DNA of 64,000 nt, from contig NZ_BMPW01000002.1 of the NCBI RefSeq assembly GCF_014647795.1, positions 310,001 to 374,000 on the forward strand. Direction: 5' to 3'. The DNA is from Actinoplanes campanulatus (GTDB lineage: Bacteria > Actinomycetota > Actinomycetes > Mycobacteriales > Micromonosporaceae). Positions 24,674 through 33,197 of the stretch are shown here, piece by piece. The position numbers were made by a program, and so were the translations under genes. Position 1 is the stretch's first letter, and each line of letters begins with the position of its first letter. The notes beneath the pieces were generated by a model that worked only from the letters and a program-made list of their open reading frames with translations, was not told the origin of the DNA and ran no database searches.

Positions 24674-25443
24674 CGGACGTGGACCTCCGTCGAGGTGGGT
24701 GGGCGCCAGCGGCGGTCCCAGTACCAGAGGAGGGTGCGGCGGGCACCCCACGCGCGCAGCCGGCGCAGGCTGGCCTCGACGACCAGGTCCTCGGCCCGGA
24801 CGATGCGGCTGGTCTCGCGGCGGGCGCGGTTGAGCATGGTGACGTCCTCGGACCCGTCCTCCAGGCGTTCCCGGGCGGTGCCGCCGCAGCGCTGGTAGAG
24901 GTCGGCGGTCACGGCCAGGTTGTGTCCGTGGATCAGGACGTACGGGGTGCGGTACGCGGGATCCCGGTGCGCCTTCCGGTGGCGGCCGTAGAGGGCGGCG
25001 AGCCGGACCGCCGCCGGGAAGACGTGGCGTTCCGCCCAGGTGGGGTTCTCGTCGCGGCGGGGGACGCTGCGCCCGCAGACGAGTTCGGCGCCGGCGGCCA
25101 GGTGGGCGCGGGCGGTCGCCACCCAGTCCGGGGCCGGGCGACAGTCGGCGTCGGTCCGGGCCAGCAGTGTCGCGCCGGTGGCGATGGCGTGCCGGAAACC
25201 GGTGTCGGCCGCGGTTCCGGCGCCGGGGGACGGTTCGGTGACCACCTCCACCGGGAACGGCGCGCCCACCGCGAACCGGTGGACCACCCCGGCGGTGCCG
25301 TCGGTGGACGCGTTGTCGACCACGATCAGCCGGAAGTCCCGGTCGGTCTGGGCGGCGAGCGCCTCCAGCACGACACCGATCGTGGCGGCCTCGTCGAAGG
25401 CGGGCACGACCACGGCGAGGCCGGGCGGGAATCGGGTGCTCAT
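24670..25443 (-). CDS. GT2 family glycosyltransferase of the ole-like cluster (copy B)
   Basis: A 257-residue cytoplasmic GT-A enzyme transferring a sugar from a nucleotide-sugar. Visible: VVVPAFDEAATIGVVLEAL, VVDNASTDGT, metal-binding DAD in LLARTDADCRPAPDW, and the acceptor region LEDGSEDVTMLNRARRET. It is strongly similar to the protein at 26936-27673 (shared TGFRHAI, ARTDADC and NRxRRxTSxIV), so the two are paralogues. Both ends are coupled: ATGA with the ligase upstream and GTGA with the P450 downstream. The acceptor is unknown. From context it is a product or intermediate of the OleA/OleC pathway. Confidence 0.85.
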   Translation of the reverse strand: MSTRFPPGLAVVVPAFDEAATIGVVLEALAAQTDRDFRLIVVDNASTDGTAGVVHRFAVGAPFPVEVVTEPSPGAGTAADTGFRHAIATGATLLARTDADCRPAPDWVATARAHLAAGAELVCGRSVPRRDENPTWAERHVFPAAVRLAALYGRHRKAHRDPAYRTPYVLIHGHNLAVTADLYQRCGGTARERLEDGSEDVTMLNRARRETSRIVRAEDLVVEASLRRLRAWGARRTLLWYWDRRWRPPTSTEVHVR

Positions 25444-26897
25444 CCCCGTACCCCCGGAGGTCTTCTCTGATGCGGAATGCCGGCGGCGAGCGACGCGGCC
25501 GCGCCCCGGTCGGGTTTGCGGGAGCGGCCGGCGAGCGGGACCGGCGCGAAGAGCACGCGGTCCGGGCGGGCCGCGCCCATCCGGCGGAGCGGCTCGCGCA
25601 GCGCGGCCTCGACCGCGGGACGGCTGGCGCCCGGCGCCGTCTCGACCACCGCGACCACGTGTTCGTCGCCGTCGCCGGCGGGCACGCCGACCAGGACCGC
25701 GAGGGCGACACCGGGCACGTGCAGGGCCGGCTCGTAGAGGCCGGGATAGATGTTCTCGGCCCGCCGCAGGATCATGTCCTTGCAGCGCCCGGCCAGGACG
25801 ACGCGGCGGCTCGTCACCGCCGCCACATCCCCGGTGGCGACCCACTCGTGCGGCTCCGCGCCGAGGTAACGGTCGCAGACGCCGGCCCCGGCGAGCAGCA
25901 GCTGCCCGGTGTCGTCGAGGCGGGCCCGCACCCCGGGCAGCAGGTCACCGACCAGGTCGCCGTCGCCGTCGTAGGCGGCCTTCTCGCCGGACGGGACGGC
26001 GGCCGCCGGGAAGACCTCGGTGAGCGCGTAGACACCCCACGCCTCGTCGGCGCCGGCCGCGCGGACCCGGGCGAGCAGGTTCGCCGAGACCGGGGCGGAG
26101 CCGCTGTAGACCCGGCCGGTGAACGGCACGCCGGCGTCGAGGGCGGCCCGGATCTGTGGTGGCGTCAGGTAGGTGGCCTGCGGTTTCAGGCCGGTGACCT
26201 GCTTCGTGAGGGTACGTGGACGGCGGGCCGGCGCGGCGACCGGCGCCCCGGCGGCGAGCGACGGGACCATGACGAAGAAGGTGCCGCCGAGCACCGGGAT
26301 CCCGGGGCGCGGCCGGACCAGGTCGTGTACGGCGCGCAGTCCGGTGTCGAGGCCGGAGCGGGTGTGCACCACGGCGCGGGGGCTGCTGGTCGTACCCGAG
26401 GTGAAGATGATGACCGCGTCGCCGTCGCCGTCGTAGGGCCTCGGCACGGGACCCGTTCTCAGAACGAGCGAGGGAGCGTTGCCGGGTACGCGGGGCCCCA
26501 CGGTGACGGTTTCGGACATCTCAGAAAAATCCGGCAGGGCCAAGCCGATCCGGCGCGCCAACGGAGCCGCCCAGCCCGCTACCGCTTGCGCCGCGGCATC
26601 CGCGATGATCAACGCGGGCGGGGCGAGCGCCAACCGTGCCCGGAGCACATCCGGCCCCGCCGTCGGATCCAGCAGAGCCACCCGGGCCCCGAGACGGTAG
26701 GCCGCCAGCACCATGGCCAGCGCCCGCGGCCCGGGACGGATCGCGATCCCGAGCGTGTCACCCGCGGTGAGGCCCCGCGCGTGCAGGGCGGTCGCGTACC
26801 GGTCCCGCAGCACGGCCAGATCGCCACGGGTCAGCCGGCCGGCGAGCGCGGGCCGGTCGTCGCCGGCCCGCAGGCCCGCGCTCAGCTCATCGAGCAA
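25440..26897 (-). CDS. OleC-like AMP-dependent ligase (beta-lactone synthetase candidate)
   Basis: A 485-residue acyl-adenylate-forming enzyme: phosphate-binding loop FTSGTTSSPRAVVHT, YALTE (A5), TGD (A7), GRCKDMILRRAENIYPG (A8) and C-terminal Lys in SRKPD (A10). In OleABCD systems OleC activates a beta-hydroxy acid and closes it to a beta-lactone. Pairing with an OleA-like thiolase, and the LRRAENIYP hinge, support that reading over a generic fatty acyl-CoA ligase. The TTG start (26897) follows GAGGTG at proper spacing. Its stop overlaps the next gene as ATGA. A 38-nt gap separates it from the upstream GT2, the only uncoupled junction of the operon. Confidence 0.8.
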   Translation of the reverse strand: MLDELSAGLRAGDDRPALAGRLTRGDLAVLRDRYATALHARGLTAGDTLGIAIRPGPRALAMVLAAYRLGARVALLDPTAGPDVLRARLALAPPALIIADAAAQAVAGWAAPLARRIGLALPDFSEMSETVTVGPRVPGNAPSLVLRTGPVPRPYDGDGDAVIIFTSGTTSSPRAVVHTRSGLDTGLRAVHDLVRPRPGIPVLGGTFFVMVPSLAAGAPVAAPARRPRTLTKQVTGLKPQATYLTPPQIRAALDAGVPFTGRVYSGSAPVSANLLARVRAAGADEAWGVYALTEVFPAAAVPSGEKAAYDGDGDLVGDLLPGVRARLDDTGQLLLAGAGVCDRYLGAEPHEWVATGDVAAVTSRRVVLAGRCKDMILRRAENIYPGLYEPALHVPGVALAVLVGVPAGDGDEHVVAVVETAPGASRPAVEAALREPLRRMGAARPDRVLFAPVPLAGRSRKPDRGAAASLAAGIPHQRRPPGVRG

Positions 26898-26935
26898 GAG
26901 GGCACCTCAACACGGTCCTCGTCGGGGGTCGGGTC

Positions 26936-27673
26936 TCATCGGGGGTCGGGGGAGAGCGGGCCGCTGCCCCGGTCGAGGTACCAGCGGGCGGTCCGCAGCA
27001 CTCCGTACGCGCGCAGCCGCCGGGTCGAGTTCTCCACCACCATCGACCGGCTGTGCACGATCGATGAGGTGGTCCGGCGGACCCGGTTGAGGAAGAGCCG
27101 GTCGGTCGGCGACGGCCGCCGCGGCATCCCCCCGCACGCCTCGTAGAGCGCCGCCGTGATCGCCATGTTGTTCCCGGCGTGCATCCGGTACGGCGCCAGG
27201 CTCCCGTCCCCCCGGTGTGCCGGCCGGATCCGCCCGAACGCCGCCGCCAGCGCCACGAACAGCGCGAACACCGCCCGCCCGGCCGGACCGTGCTCGTCAC
27301 GCCGGGCGGTGATCCGGCCGCACGCCATCCCGGCGCCGCCGTCCAGCGCGGCCCGGGCCGCCGCCACCCACCCGGGCCGGGGCAGGCAGTCCGCGTCGGT
27401 ACGCGCGATCAGGACCGCCCCGCCCCCGATGGCGTGCCGGAACCCGGTGTCGACCGCGCAGCCGACCCCCTTCTCCGGCTCGACGATCACGTGCACCGGG
27501 AACGGGGCGCACGGCGCGAACGCCCGGACCGCCTCGACCGTCGTGTCGGTGGAGCCGTTGTCCACCACGAGCAGGGTGAAGTCCGTGTCGGTCTGGGCGG
27601 CGAGGGCGTACAGGGTGGCGCTGATCCGGGCCGTCTCGTTGTAGGCGGGCACCACGACCCAGAGGCGCGTCAC
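26936..27673 (-). CDS. GT2 family glycosyltransferase of the ole-like cluster (copy A)
   Basis: A 245-residue GT-A enzyme: VVVPAYNETARISATLYAL, VVDNGSTDTT, DAD motif in LIARTDADCLPRPGW, and NRVRRTTSSIVHSR near the C-terminus. Paralogue of the protein at 24670-25443. A moderately hydrophobic stretch (GRAVFALFVALAAAFG) may give membrane association. The GTG at 27673 overlaps the OleA-like stop as GTGA, so translation is coupled. Substrate and acceptor are unknown. Confidence 0.85.
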   Translation of the reverse strand: MTRLWVVVPAYNETARISATLYALAAQTDTDFTLLVVDNGSTDTTVEAVRAFAPCAPFPVHVIVEPEKGVGCAVDTGFRHAIGGGAVLIARTDADCLPRPGWVAAARAALDGGAGMACGRITARRDEHGPAGRAVFALFVALAAAFGRIRPAHRGDGSLAPYRMHAGNNMAITAALYEACGGMPRRPSPTDRLFLNRVRRTTSSIVHSRSMVVENSTRRLRAYGVLRTARWYLDRGSGPLSPDPR

Positions 27674-28650
27674 GAGCGTTCCCAGACCATGGTCATGATG
27701 CTGACGCCGCCGCCGAGACCCATGAACAGCACCCGGTCACCGGGCGACAAATACGGAAATATCCTGTCTAACTGGACGCCGAGCGTGGCGCTGGCCATGT
27801 TCCCCAACGAGGTGACGGTGACCTCCAGCCGATCCCGGGGCACCCCGGTCACCTCGACGAACCGCTCAAGGTACGGCAGCGTCACCTGATGCACCAGGAT
27901 CTTCGTGTAGTCGGTGAACTCGAACCCGGTCCGCGCCCGCACCCGGTCCAGGATGCTGGCCCCGATCTTCTCGAACACACCGCGTAGCTTGTGCCCGTCG
28001 CCGGTGAAGTACGAGTACTCGTCCCCCCGAGGGTGCCGCGACCCGCCGCCCGGGATGCCGCCGACCGTCCAGTGCTCGGAGAACGTCTCGGTGTCGATGT
28101 CCAGGATGCCGCCACGATCCACCGGCTCCACCACCACGGCCGCCCCGGCGTCACCGAACGTGAACCCGGCGAACGACCGTCGCGCCTCCGCCATGTCCGC
28201 CACCCGCGGCCGCATCACCCGGCTCGGCGTCTCCCCGGTCACCACCAGCGCCCGCCGGGCCCGCCCGGCCAGGATCATCGACCGGGCCAGGTCGATGCCG
28301 TTGACGAAGCTGTTGCAGGCGTTCGTCACGTCCAGGGCGTGCGCCCGGCTGCCGAGGGTGTCCTGGAGGATGTGCGCGGTGGCCGGCTCCACCATGTCCC
28401 GGCTGGCCGAGGCGAACAGCAGCAGGTCGATGTCGAGCGGGTCCAGCTCGGCGGCCTCCAGCGCGGCACGGGCGGCGTGCAGGCCGAGGGTGGAGGCGTA
28501 CTCGCCGTCGCTCGCGATGCGCCGCCGCTCGATGCCGGTGAGCCGGGCGAGCAGGCCGCGGGGCAGCCGCCCGATGCCGTCCTGGAGCTCGGCGGTGCCG
28601 ACCTCACGCTCCGGCAGATGCGCGCCCACCCCGGTGATCCCTACCCGCAC
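27670..28650 (-). CDS. OleA-like thiolase (KAS III family)
   Basis: A 326-residue condensing enzyme with the complete thiolase triad: Cys112 in TNACNSF, His254 in VHQVTLPY and Asn284 in SLGNMASATLG. OleA enzymes join two acyl-CoAs head-to-head into a beta-keto acid. FabH-like ACP condensing enzymes share the fold. The neighbouring OleC-like ligase and SDR remnant favour the OleA role. First gene of a six-gene coupled operon. I chose the GTG at 28650 (after GGGGGGGATA) because VRVGITGVGAHLPE is the natural N-terminus. An ATG at 28686 is possible. Confidence 0.82.
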   Translation of the reverse strand: MRVGITGVGAHLPEREVGTAELQDGIGRLPRGLLARLTGIERRRIASDGEYASTLGLHAARAALEAAELDPLDIDLLLFASASRDMVEPATAHILQDTLGSRAHALDVTNACNSFVNGIDLARSMILAGRARRALVVTGETPSRVMRPRVADMAEARRSFAGFTFGDAGAAVVVEPVDRGGILDIDTETFSEHWTVGGIPGGGSRHPRGDEYSYFTGDGHKLRGVFEKIGASILDRVRARTGFEFTDYTKILVHQVTLPYLERFVEVTGVPRDRLEVTVTSLGNMASATLGVQLDRIFPYLSPGDRVLFMGLGGGVSIMTMVWERS

Positions 28651-28713
28651 TATCCCCCCCCACAGCAGCCGCCGGTCCCTCAGCATGACGGTTCAGTGTC
28701 CGATAGGACGACC

Positions 28714-30627
28714 GTGCCGGAACAGCTCTTCCTGCTGGGAAACCTGGGCACCATGATCACCTATGCGGCGATCGCGGTGGCCATCGCGGTGCCCCTGGCC
28801 CGGGCGGGTCAACTGCGGGCCAACCGGCTCGCGGTCGCCACCGCGCTCATCTTCCTCACCTCGGCGATCGGGCACGGGCTGCACGCGTACCTGGCGCTCG
28901 CCAACCTGGGCCAAGGTGACCACTCCGTGGCGATCGGCTGGCTCTGGGTGCTGGCCTGGTGGAACGTGGCCACCGCGGCGGTCGGCGTGTACTACTGGAC
29001 GGTCCGCCGGAGACAGGCGCCACTGCGCGGCGCGATCTACACCGGCCCGCACCAGCAGCGGCTGCTCGACGAGGCGGACACGCACCGGGCCACCCTGGAG
29101 GCGGTCGTCGAGCACACCGACGACGCGATCATCGGGCTGACCCTGGAAGGCGTCGTCACCGCGTGGAACGGCGGCGCCGAACGGCTCTTCGGCTACACCG
29201 CCGCGGAGATCATCGGGCGGTCCGTGGCCCTTCTCGCCGACGAGGAGGGCGCGGTCGAGCAGCGGGACATCCGGCACCGGATCATCGACCAGCGGGAGCG
29301 GGGCGTCACCTACGAGACGCGGCGCTTCGCCAAGGACGGCACACCGATCGAGGCGTCGCTGAGCGTGGCGGCGATCCGGGACCGTGCCGGCCGGCCCACC
29401 GGCATCTCGGTGGTGGCCCGGGACATCACCGCCGTCAAGGAGGCCGCCGAGCGCCGCCGGGTCGTCGAGGAGCGCACCCACCAGGCGCAGCGCATGGAGA
29501 GCCTGGGCAAACTGGCCGGCGGGGTGGCGCACGACTTCAACAACATCCTGGCGATCATCGTGAACTACACCGACTTCGCGACCGAGGAGGCGGCCGGCAA
29601 CGAGACGCTGGAGACCGACCTCAAGCACGTGCGCAGCGCCGCCGACCGGGCCATCAACCTGACCCGCCAGCTGCTCACCTTCACCCGCGGCGACACCATC
29701 CAGCCGCGGGACGTCAACCTCAACGCGGCCCTCGCCGAGGTCCAGGCCATGCTCGCGCGGACCATCGGCGAGCACATCAACCTGATCACCGTGCCGTCCG
29801 CCGAGCCGGTCGTGGTGCACGCCGACCCCGGCCAGATCCAGCAGGTGCTGCTCAACCTGGCCATCAACGCCCGGGACGCGATGCCGGACGGCGGGACCCT
29901 GGTACTGGAGGCCAACGCCGCCGCCATCGACGGCGACGAGCTCGACATGCAGCCGTCGCTGCCCGCCGGAACCTACGCCCGCCTGCTGGTCAGCGACACC
30001 GGCGAGGGCATGACCGCGGACGTGGCGGCGCACATCTTCGAGCCCTTCTACACCACCAAGCCGCGCGGCAAGGGCACCGGACTCGGCCTGTCCACCGTCT
30101 ACGGCATCGTCTCGGAGGCCGGCGGCAGCCTCAACGTCTACTCCGAACCCGGCGTCGGCACGACCTTCCGCATCTACCTGCCGATGGTCACGGTCCCCGG
30201 CACGGCCACCCCCGCGTCGTCGCGCCAGGACGATCCGCCGCCCGGATCCGGCCAGACCGTCCTGGTGGTCGAGGACGAGCCCGCCCTGGCCCGGGTGGTC
30301 ACCCGGATCCTGGCCGGCGCCGGCTACCACGTCCTCACCGCCACCGACGGCCGGCAGGCCCTCACCCTCTTCCGCCAGCACGACTGCGACGCCCTCCTGA
30401 CCGACGTGATCATGCCCGAGATGTCCGGCCGCCGGCTCGCCGAGATCATCCACGACACGCACCCCGAACTGCCGGTCCTCTACATGTCCGGCTACAGCAA
30501 CGGCCTGCTCGGCACCACCCACGTGCTCGACGGCGACATCGCCTTCATCGAGAAGCCCTTCACCGCGAACGACCTCCTCCACAAGATCGCCGAGGTGGTC
30601 CCCACGGCCGTCCGCGACTCGCGCTGA
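28714..30627 (+). CDS. Hybrid sensor histidine kinase (membrane, PAS, kinase, receiver)
   Basis: 637 residues. Three to four hydrophobic helices occupy the first ~95. A PAS domain follows (~125-235; DDAIIGLTLEGVVTAWNGGAERLFGY). Phospho-acceptor His273 lies in VAHDFNNIL, then an HATPase (NAINARDAMPDGG, DTGEGM, GKGTGLGLSTVYGI) and a C-terminal receiver with Asp564 (LLTDVIMPEMSG) and Lys in EKPFT. The HDFNNIL-type H-box belongs to the NtrB-like/HisKA class. The GTG at 28714 has AGGA five bases upstream. A GTG at 28696 is an alternative. It diverges from the ole-like operon. No regulatory link is shown. Confidence 0.88.
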   Translation: MPEQLFLLGNLGTMITYAAIAVAIAVPLARAGQLRANRLAVATALIFLTSAIGHGLHAYLALANLGQGDHSVAIGWLWVLAWWNVATAAVGVYYWTVRRRQAPLRGAIYTGPHQQRLLDEADTHRATLEAVVEHTDDAIIGLTLEGVVTAWNGGAERLFGYTAAEIIGRSVALLADEEGAVEQRDIRHRIIDQRERGVTYETRRFAKDGTPIEASLSVAAIRDRAGRPTGISVVARDITAVKEAAERRRVVEERTHQAQRMESLGKLAGGVAHDFNNILAIIVNYTDFATEEAAGNETLETDLKHVRSAADRAINLTRQLLTFTRGDTIQPRDVNLNAALAEVQAMLARTIGEHINLITVPSAEPVVVHADPGQIQQVLLNLAINARDAMPDGGTLVLEANAAAIDGDELDMQPSLPAGTYARLLVSDTGEGMTADVAAHIFEPFYTTKPRGKGTGLGLSTVYGIVSEAGGSLNVYSEPGVGTTFRIYLPMVTVPGTATPASSRQDDPPPGSGQTVLVVEDEPALARVVTRILAGAGYHVLTATDGRQALTLFRQHDCDALLTDVIMPEMSGRRLAEIIHDTHPELPVLYMSGYSNGLLGTTHVLDGDIAFIEKPFTANDLLHKIAEVVPTAVRDSR

Positions 30628-30738
30628 CGTCGATTCTTTTCCGGTACGGGCTACCCGCCCCGATCCTGCATACCCGCGAGGCGCTGCGACTCCAGGCACG
30701 TGGACGCGCCCGCCGGGCGTGAGCGGCCGGTCACCCTC

Positions 30739-30763
30739 ACCCCGGCCGGCTCCCCGCCGGGGT
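30739..30763. terminator. Hairpin between convergent kinase genes
   Basis: ACCCCGGC (30739-30746) pairs with GCCGGGGT (30756-30763). It lies 110 bp after the histidine kinase and touches the stop codon of the Ser/Thr kinase on the other strand, so it may serve both. No T-run. Confidence 0.4.
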
Positions 30764-32205
30764 CAGGCGCCGGAGCGGGGGCCGAAGGAGGCCAGGACCA
30801 CGGTGAAGCGGTCCAGTTCGGACGCCCACGACGAGCGGGGTGTCCGCCACTCGATCACATAGGACCGGCCGCCGCTGCTGGTCACCCGGCGCAGCGCCCG
30901 CATGACGGTGCCGTCCGGGGCGCGGAACGTGTACTCCCAGACGGCGCTGAGCGGCTCGGGCAGCTCCTGGAGGCGCAGGCGGCGGTAACCCTCCAGGCCG
31001 GCGTCACGCTCGGCGTCCTCCAGCGAGGCCACCACGTCGCGGGGCGGCCGGTCGAGCGGGGTGATGCCCAGGACGGTCCGGCCCCGCCTGCCGCCGGTGA
31101 AGGACAGTCCCCCGGCCGAGAGCTCGCCGGGCCGCCAGTTCGCCGGGATCGCCACCCGGAACCCGCTCGGGTCGATCCACCAGGTGAAACCCTCCGGGGC
31201 CGGTGGCGTCGACGTCACGACGGCGGGGATGTGGGTGGGGACCGCGGACGGCGTACCCGAGCGCTCTCCGCCCTCGGCGTTGGCCGCGACGGCCGTGAGG
31301 GTGGCGGCCAGCGTGACCGCCGCGGCGATCGCCGGAACCCGGCGGCGGAACCGCGAGCGTGACCGCTCCCGCCCGGCCTCGACGATCCGCCGGAGGCGGG
31401 CCTCCACCTCGGCCGCCGGCATCCGGCGATCCGGCTCCCGCCGCAGCAGCCCGGCCAGCACCGGCGTGAGCGGACCGGCCCGGCGTGGCGGCGGTGGCCG
31501 GTCCGCGCCGACCGCACGCAGGATCTCGGTGGTGGTCTCCCGCTGGAACGGTGGCCGGCCCTCCACCGCCTGGTAGAGCGTCGCGCCGAGCGACCACAGG
31601 TCGGACCGCTCGTCGGAGACGTGGTCGAAGACGCGTTCCGGGGCGATGTACTTCGGGGATCCGAGGATGACCCCGGCGTCGGAGAGCCGCCGCACCCCGG
31701 CCGGGGTGACCGCCGGGCCGAAGTCGGTGAGCACGACCCGGCCGTCCAGCCCGATCAGGACGTTGCCGGGTTTGACGTCGAGGTGCAGCACCCCGGCCTC
31801 GCGGGCGGCCCGCAACCCGCCCAGCACGGCGAGGCCGATGGCCGCGACCCGGGCCGGTGTGAGTGGACCGGACTCGCGGACCACCTGGTGCAGGGACTTG
31901 GACGGAAGGTACTCCATCACCAGCCACGGACCGTCCCACGACGGGAGCACCGTCAGGGTGCGGATGACGTTGGGGTGCGTGACCCGGGCGGCGGCCTCGG
32001 CCTCGGGGTAGGCCAGACGGCGGATGAGCTCGTGCTGCGCCGGCGGCAGCCCGGCCGGGACGGTGCAGTGCTTGACGACCACGAACTCGGGCCCCGCGTC
32101 GTCGCCGGACTCGTCGGTGGCCAGCCAGACCCGGCTCATGCCGCCACCGGCGAGCGGGCGGACGAGACGGTAGCGCCCGGCAACGACCTCTCCCACCGTC
32201 GCCAT
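30763..32205 (-). CDS. Membrane Ser/Thr protein kinase (PknB/Hanks type)
   Basis: 480 residues. The kinase domain spans ~10-270 with glycine-rich loop LAGGGMSRVW, Lys54 (FVVVK), catalytic loop HLDVKPGNVL (Asp143, Lys145, Asn148; HLD instead of HRD), DFG in LTDFGPAV and APE in YIAPERVF. A basic stretch and one transmembrane helix (~295-318, VPAIAAAVTLAATLTAVAA) lead to an extracellular domain of ~150 residues (FTWWIDPSGFRVAIPANW...). That domain resembles the outer domain often attached to actinobacterial STKs and may sense a wall or membrane signal. The ATG at 32205 follows GAGGTGA. Confidence 0.9.
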   Translation of the reverse strand: MATVGEVVAGRYRLVRPLAGGGMSRVWLATDESGDDAGPEFVVVKHCTVPAGLPPAQHELIRRLAYPEAEAAARVTHPNVIRTLTVLPSWDGPWLVMEYLPSKSLHQVVRESGPLTPARVAAIGLAVLGGLRAAREAGVLHLDVKPGNVLIGLDGRVVLTDFGPAVTPAGVRRLSDAGVILGSPKYIAPERVFDHVSDERSDLWSLGATLYQAVEGRPPFQRETTTEILRAVGADRPPPPRRAGPLTPVLAGLLRREPDRRMPAAEVEARLRRIVEAGRERSRSRFRRRVPAIAAAVTLAATLTAVAANAEGGERSGTPSAVPTHIPAVVTSTPPAPEGFTWWIDPSGFRVAIPANWRPGELSAGGLSFTGGRRGRTVLGITPLDRPPRDVVASLEDAERDAGLEGYRRLRLQELPEPLSAVWEYTFRAPDGTVMRALRRVTSSGGRSYVIEWRTPRSSWASELDRFTVVLASFGPRSGA

Positions 32206-32414
32206 GCAGTCACCTCGGTATGCCTGGTCGGAAGCAGCCTCGACGCTACCGCTGAGCCGCCACTCGAAACCGCGTGACGTAACTCTCGGGAGTCGCCTGA
32301 TTATCCACTGTGACCAGCGGGATGACTGTCTTCCATCCGCCACGCGGAGGAGCGGAGACGGTGTTTACCCGGATCCCGAGTGATGGGGCGAAGCGGGCAA
32401 CTACCATCGACCGA

Positions 32415-33197
32415 ATGGCGATGCTCGATGTCCGAGGGCTCTCCCACACCTACCCCGACGGCCACCCGGCGATCTCCGGCATCGACCTGAGCGTGGCCGA
32501 GGGCGCGCTGGTCAGCATCGTGGGCCCGTCCGGTTGCGGGAAGTCCACCCTGCTGCGCTGCGTCGCCGGCCTGCTGCGCCCGTCCGCCGGCGAGATCCGC
32601 TTCGACGGCCGGCCCATCGACGGCGTGCCGGACGGGCTGGCCGTCGTCTTCCAGGACTACGGCCGCTCCCTCTACCCGTGGCTGACCGTCCGCGACAACG
32701 TCGCCCTCCCGCTGCGCCGCCGCGGGCTGGCCCGTCCGCAGCGGCGCGCCGCCGCCACCGGGGCGCTGGAGTCGGTCGGGCTCGGCGGATCGGCCGGGAA
32801 GTACCCGTGGCAGCTGTCCGGCGGCATGCAGCAGCGGGTGTCGATCGCGCGGGCGCTTGCCTACCGGCCCCGGCTGCTGCTCATGGACGAGCCGTTCGGG
32901 TCGGTGGACGCGCAGACCCGGGAGGACCTGGAGGACCTGCTGCTCGGCCTGCGCGGCTCGTACGCCATGACGATCCTGCTGGTCACCCACGACATCGACG
33001 AGAGCGTCTACGTCGGCGACCGGGTGGTGGTGTTCGGCGGGTCGCCGGGACGGATCCGCGCCGACCTGCCGGTCACCCTGCCCGCCCCGCGCGAGCAGAT
33101 CACCACCCGTACGCTGCCCGGGTTCGTGCAACTGCGCGCCGAGGTGGGCCGGTCAATAAAGGCTCCCCGCACCGGCGGAGACCGCGACGTCGAGTAG
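32415..33197 (+). CDS. ABC importer ATPase (SsuB/TauB type)
   Basis: 260 residues: Walker A GPSGCGKST, Q-loop VFQDYGRSLYPW, signature LSGGMQQR, Walker B LLLMDEP, switch His in VTHDIDE. It belongs to the nitrate/sulfonate/taurine-type family that pairs with two-TM-type permeases and NMT1-like binding proteins, exactly the components encoded on the opposite strand at 34718-37172. Its last 45 bp overlap the convergent decarboxylase gene. The start is one of two nearby ATGs (32415 or 32421). Confidence 0.88.
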   Translation: MAMLDVRGLSHTYPDGHPAISGIDLSVAEGALVSIVGPSGCGKSTLLRCVAGLLRPSAGEIRFDGRPIDGVPDGLAVVFQDYGRSLYPWLTVRDNVALPLRRRGLARPQRRAAATGALESVGLGGSAGKYPWQLSGGMQQRVSIARALAYRPRLLLMDEPFGSVDAQTREDLEDLLLGLRGSYAMTILLVTHDIDESVYVGDRVVVFGGSPGRIRADLPVTLPAPREQITTRTLPGFVQLRAEVGRSIKAPRTGGDRDVE

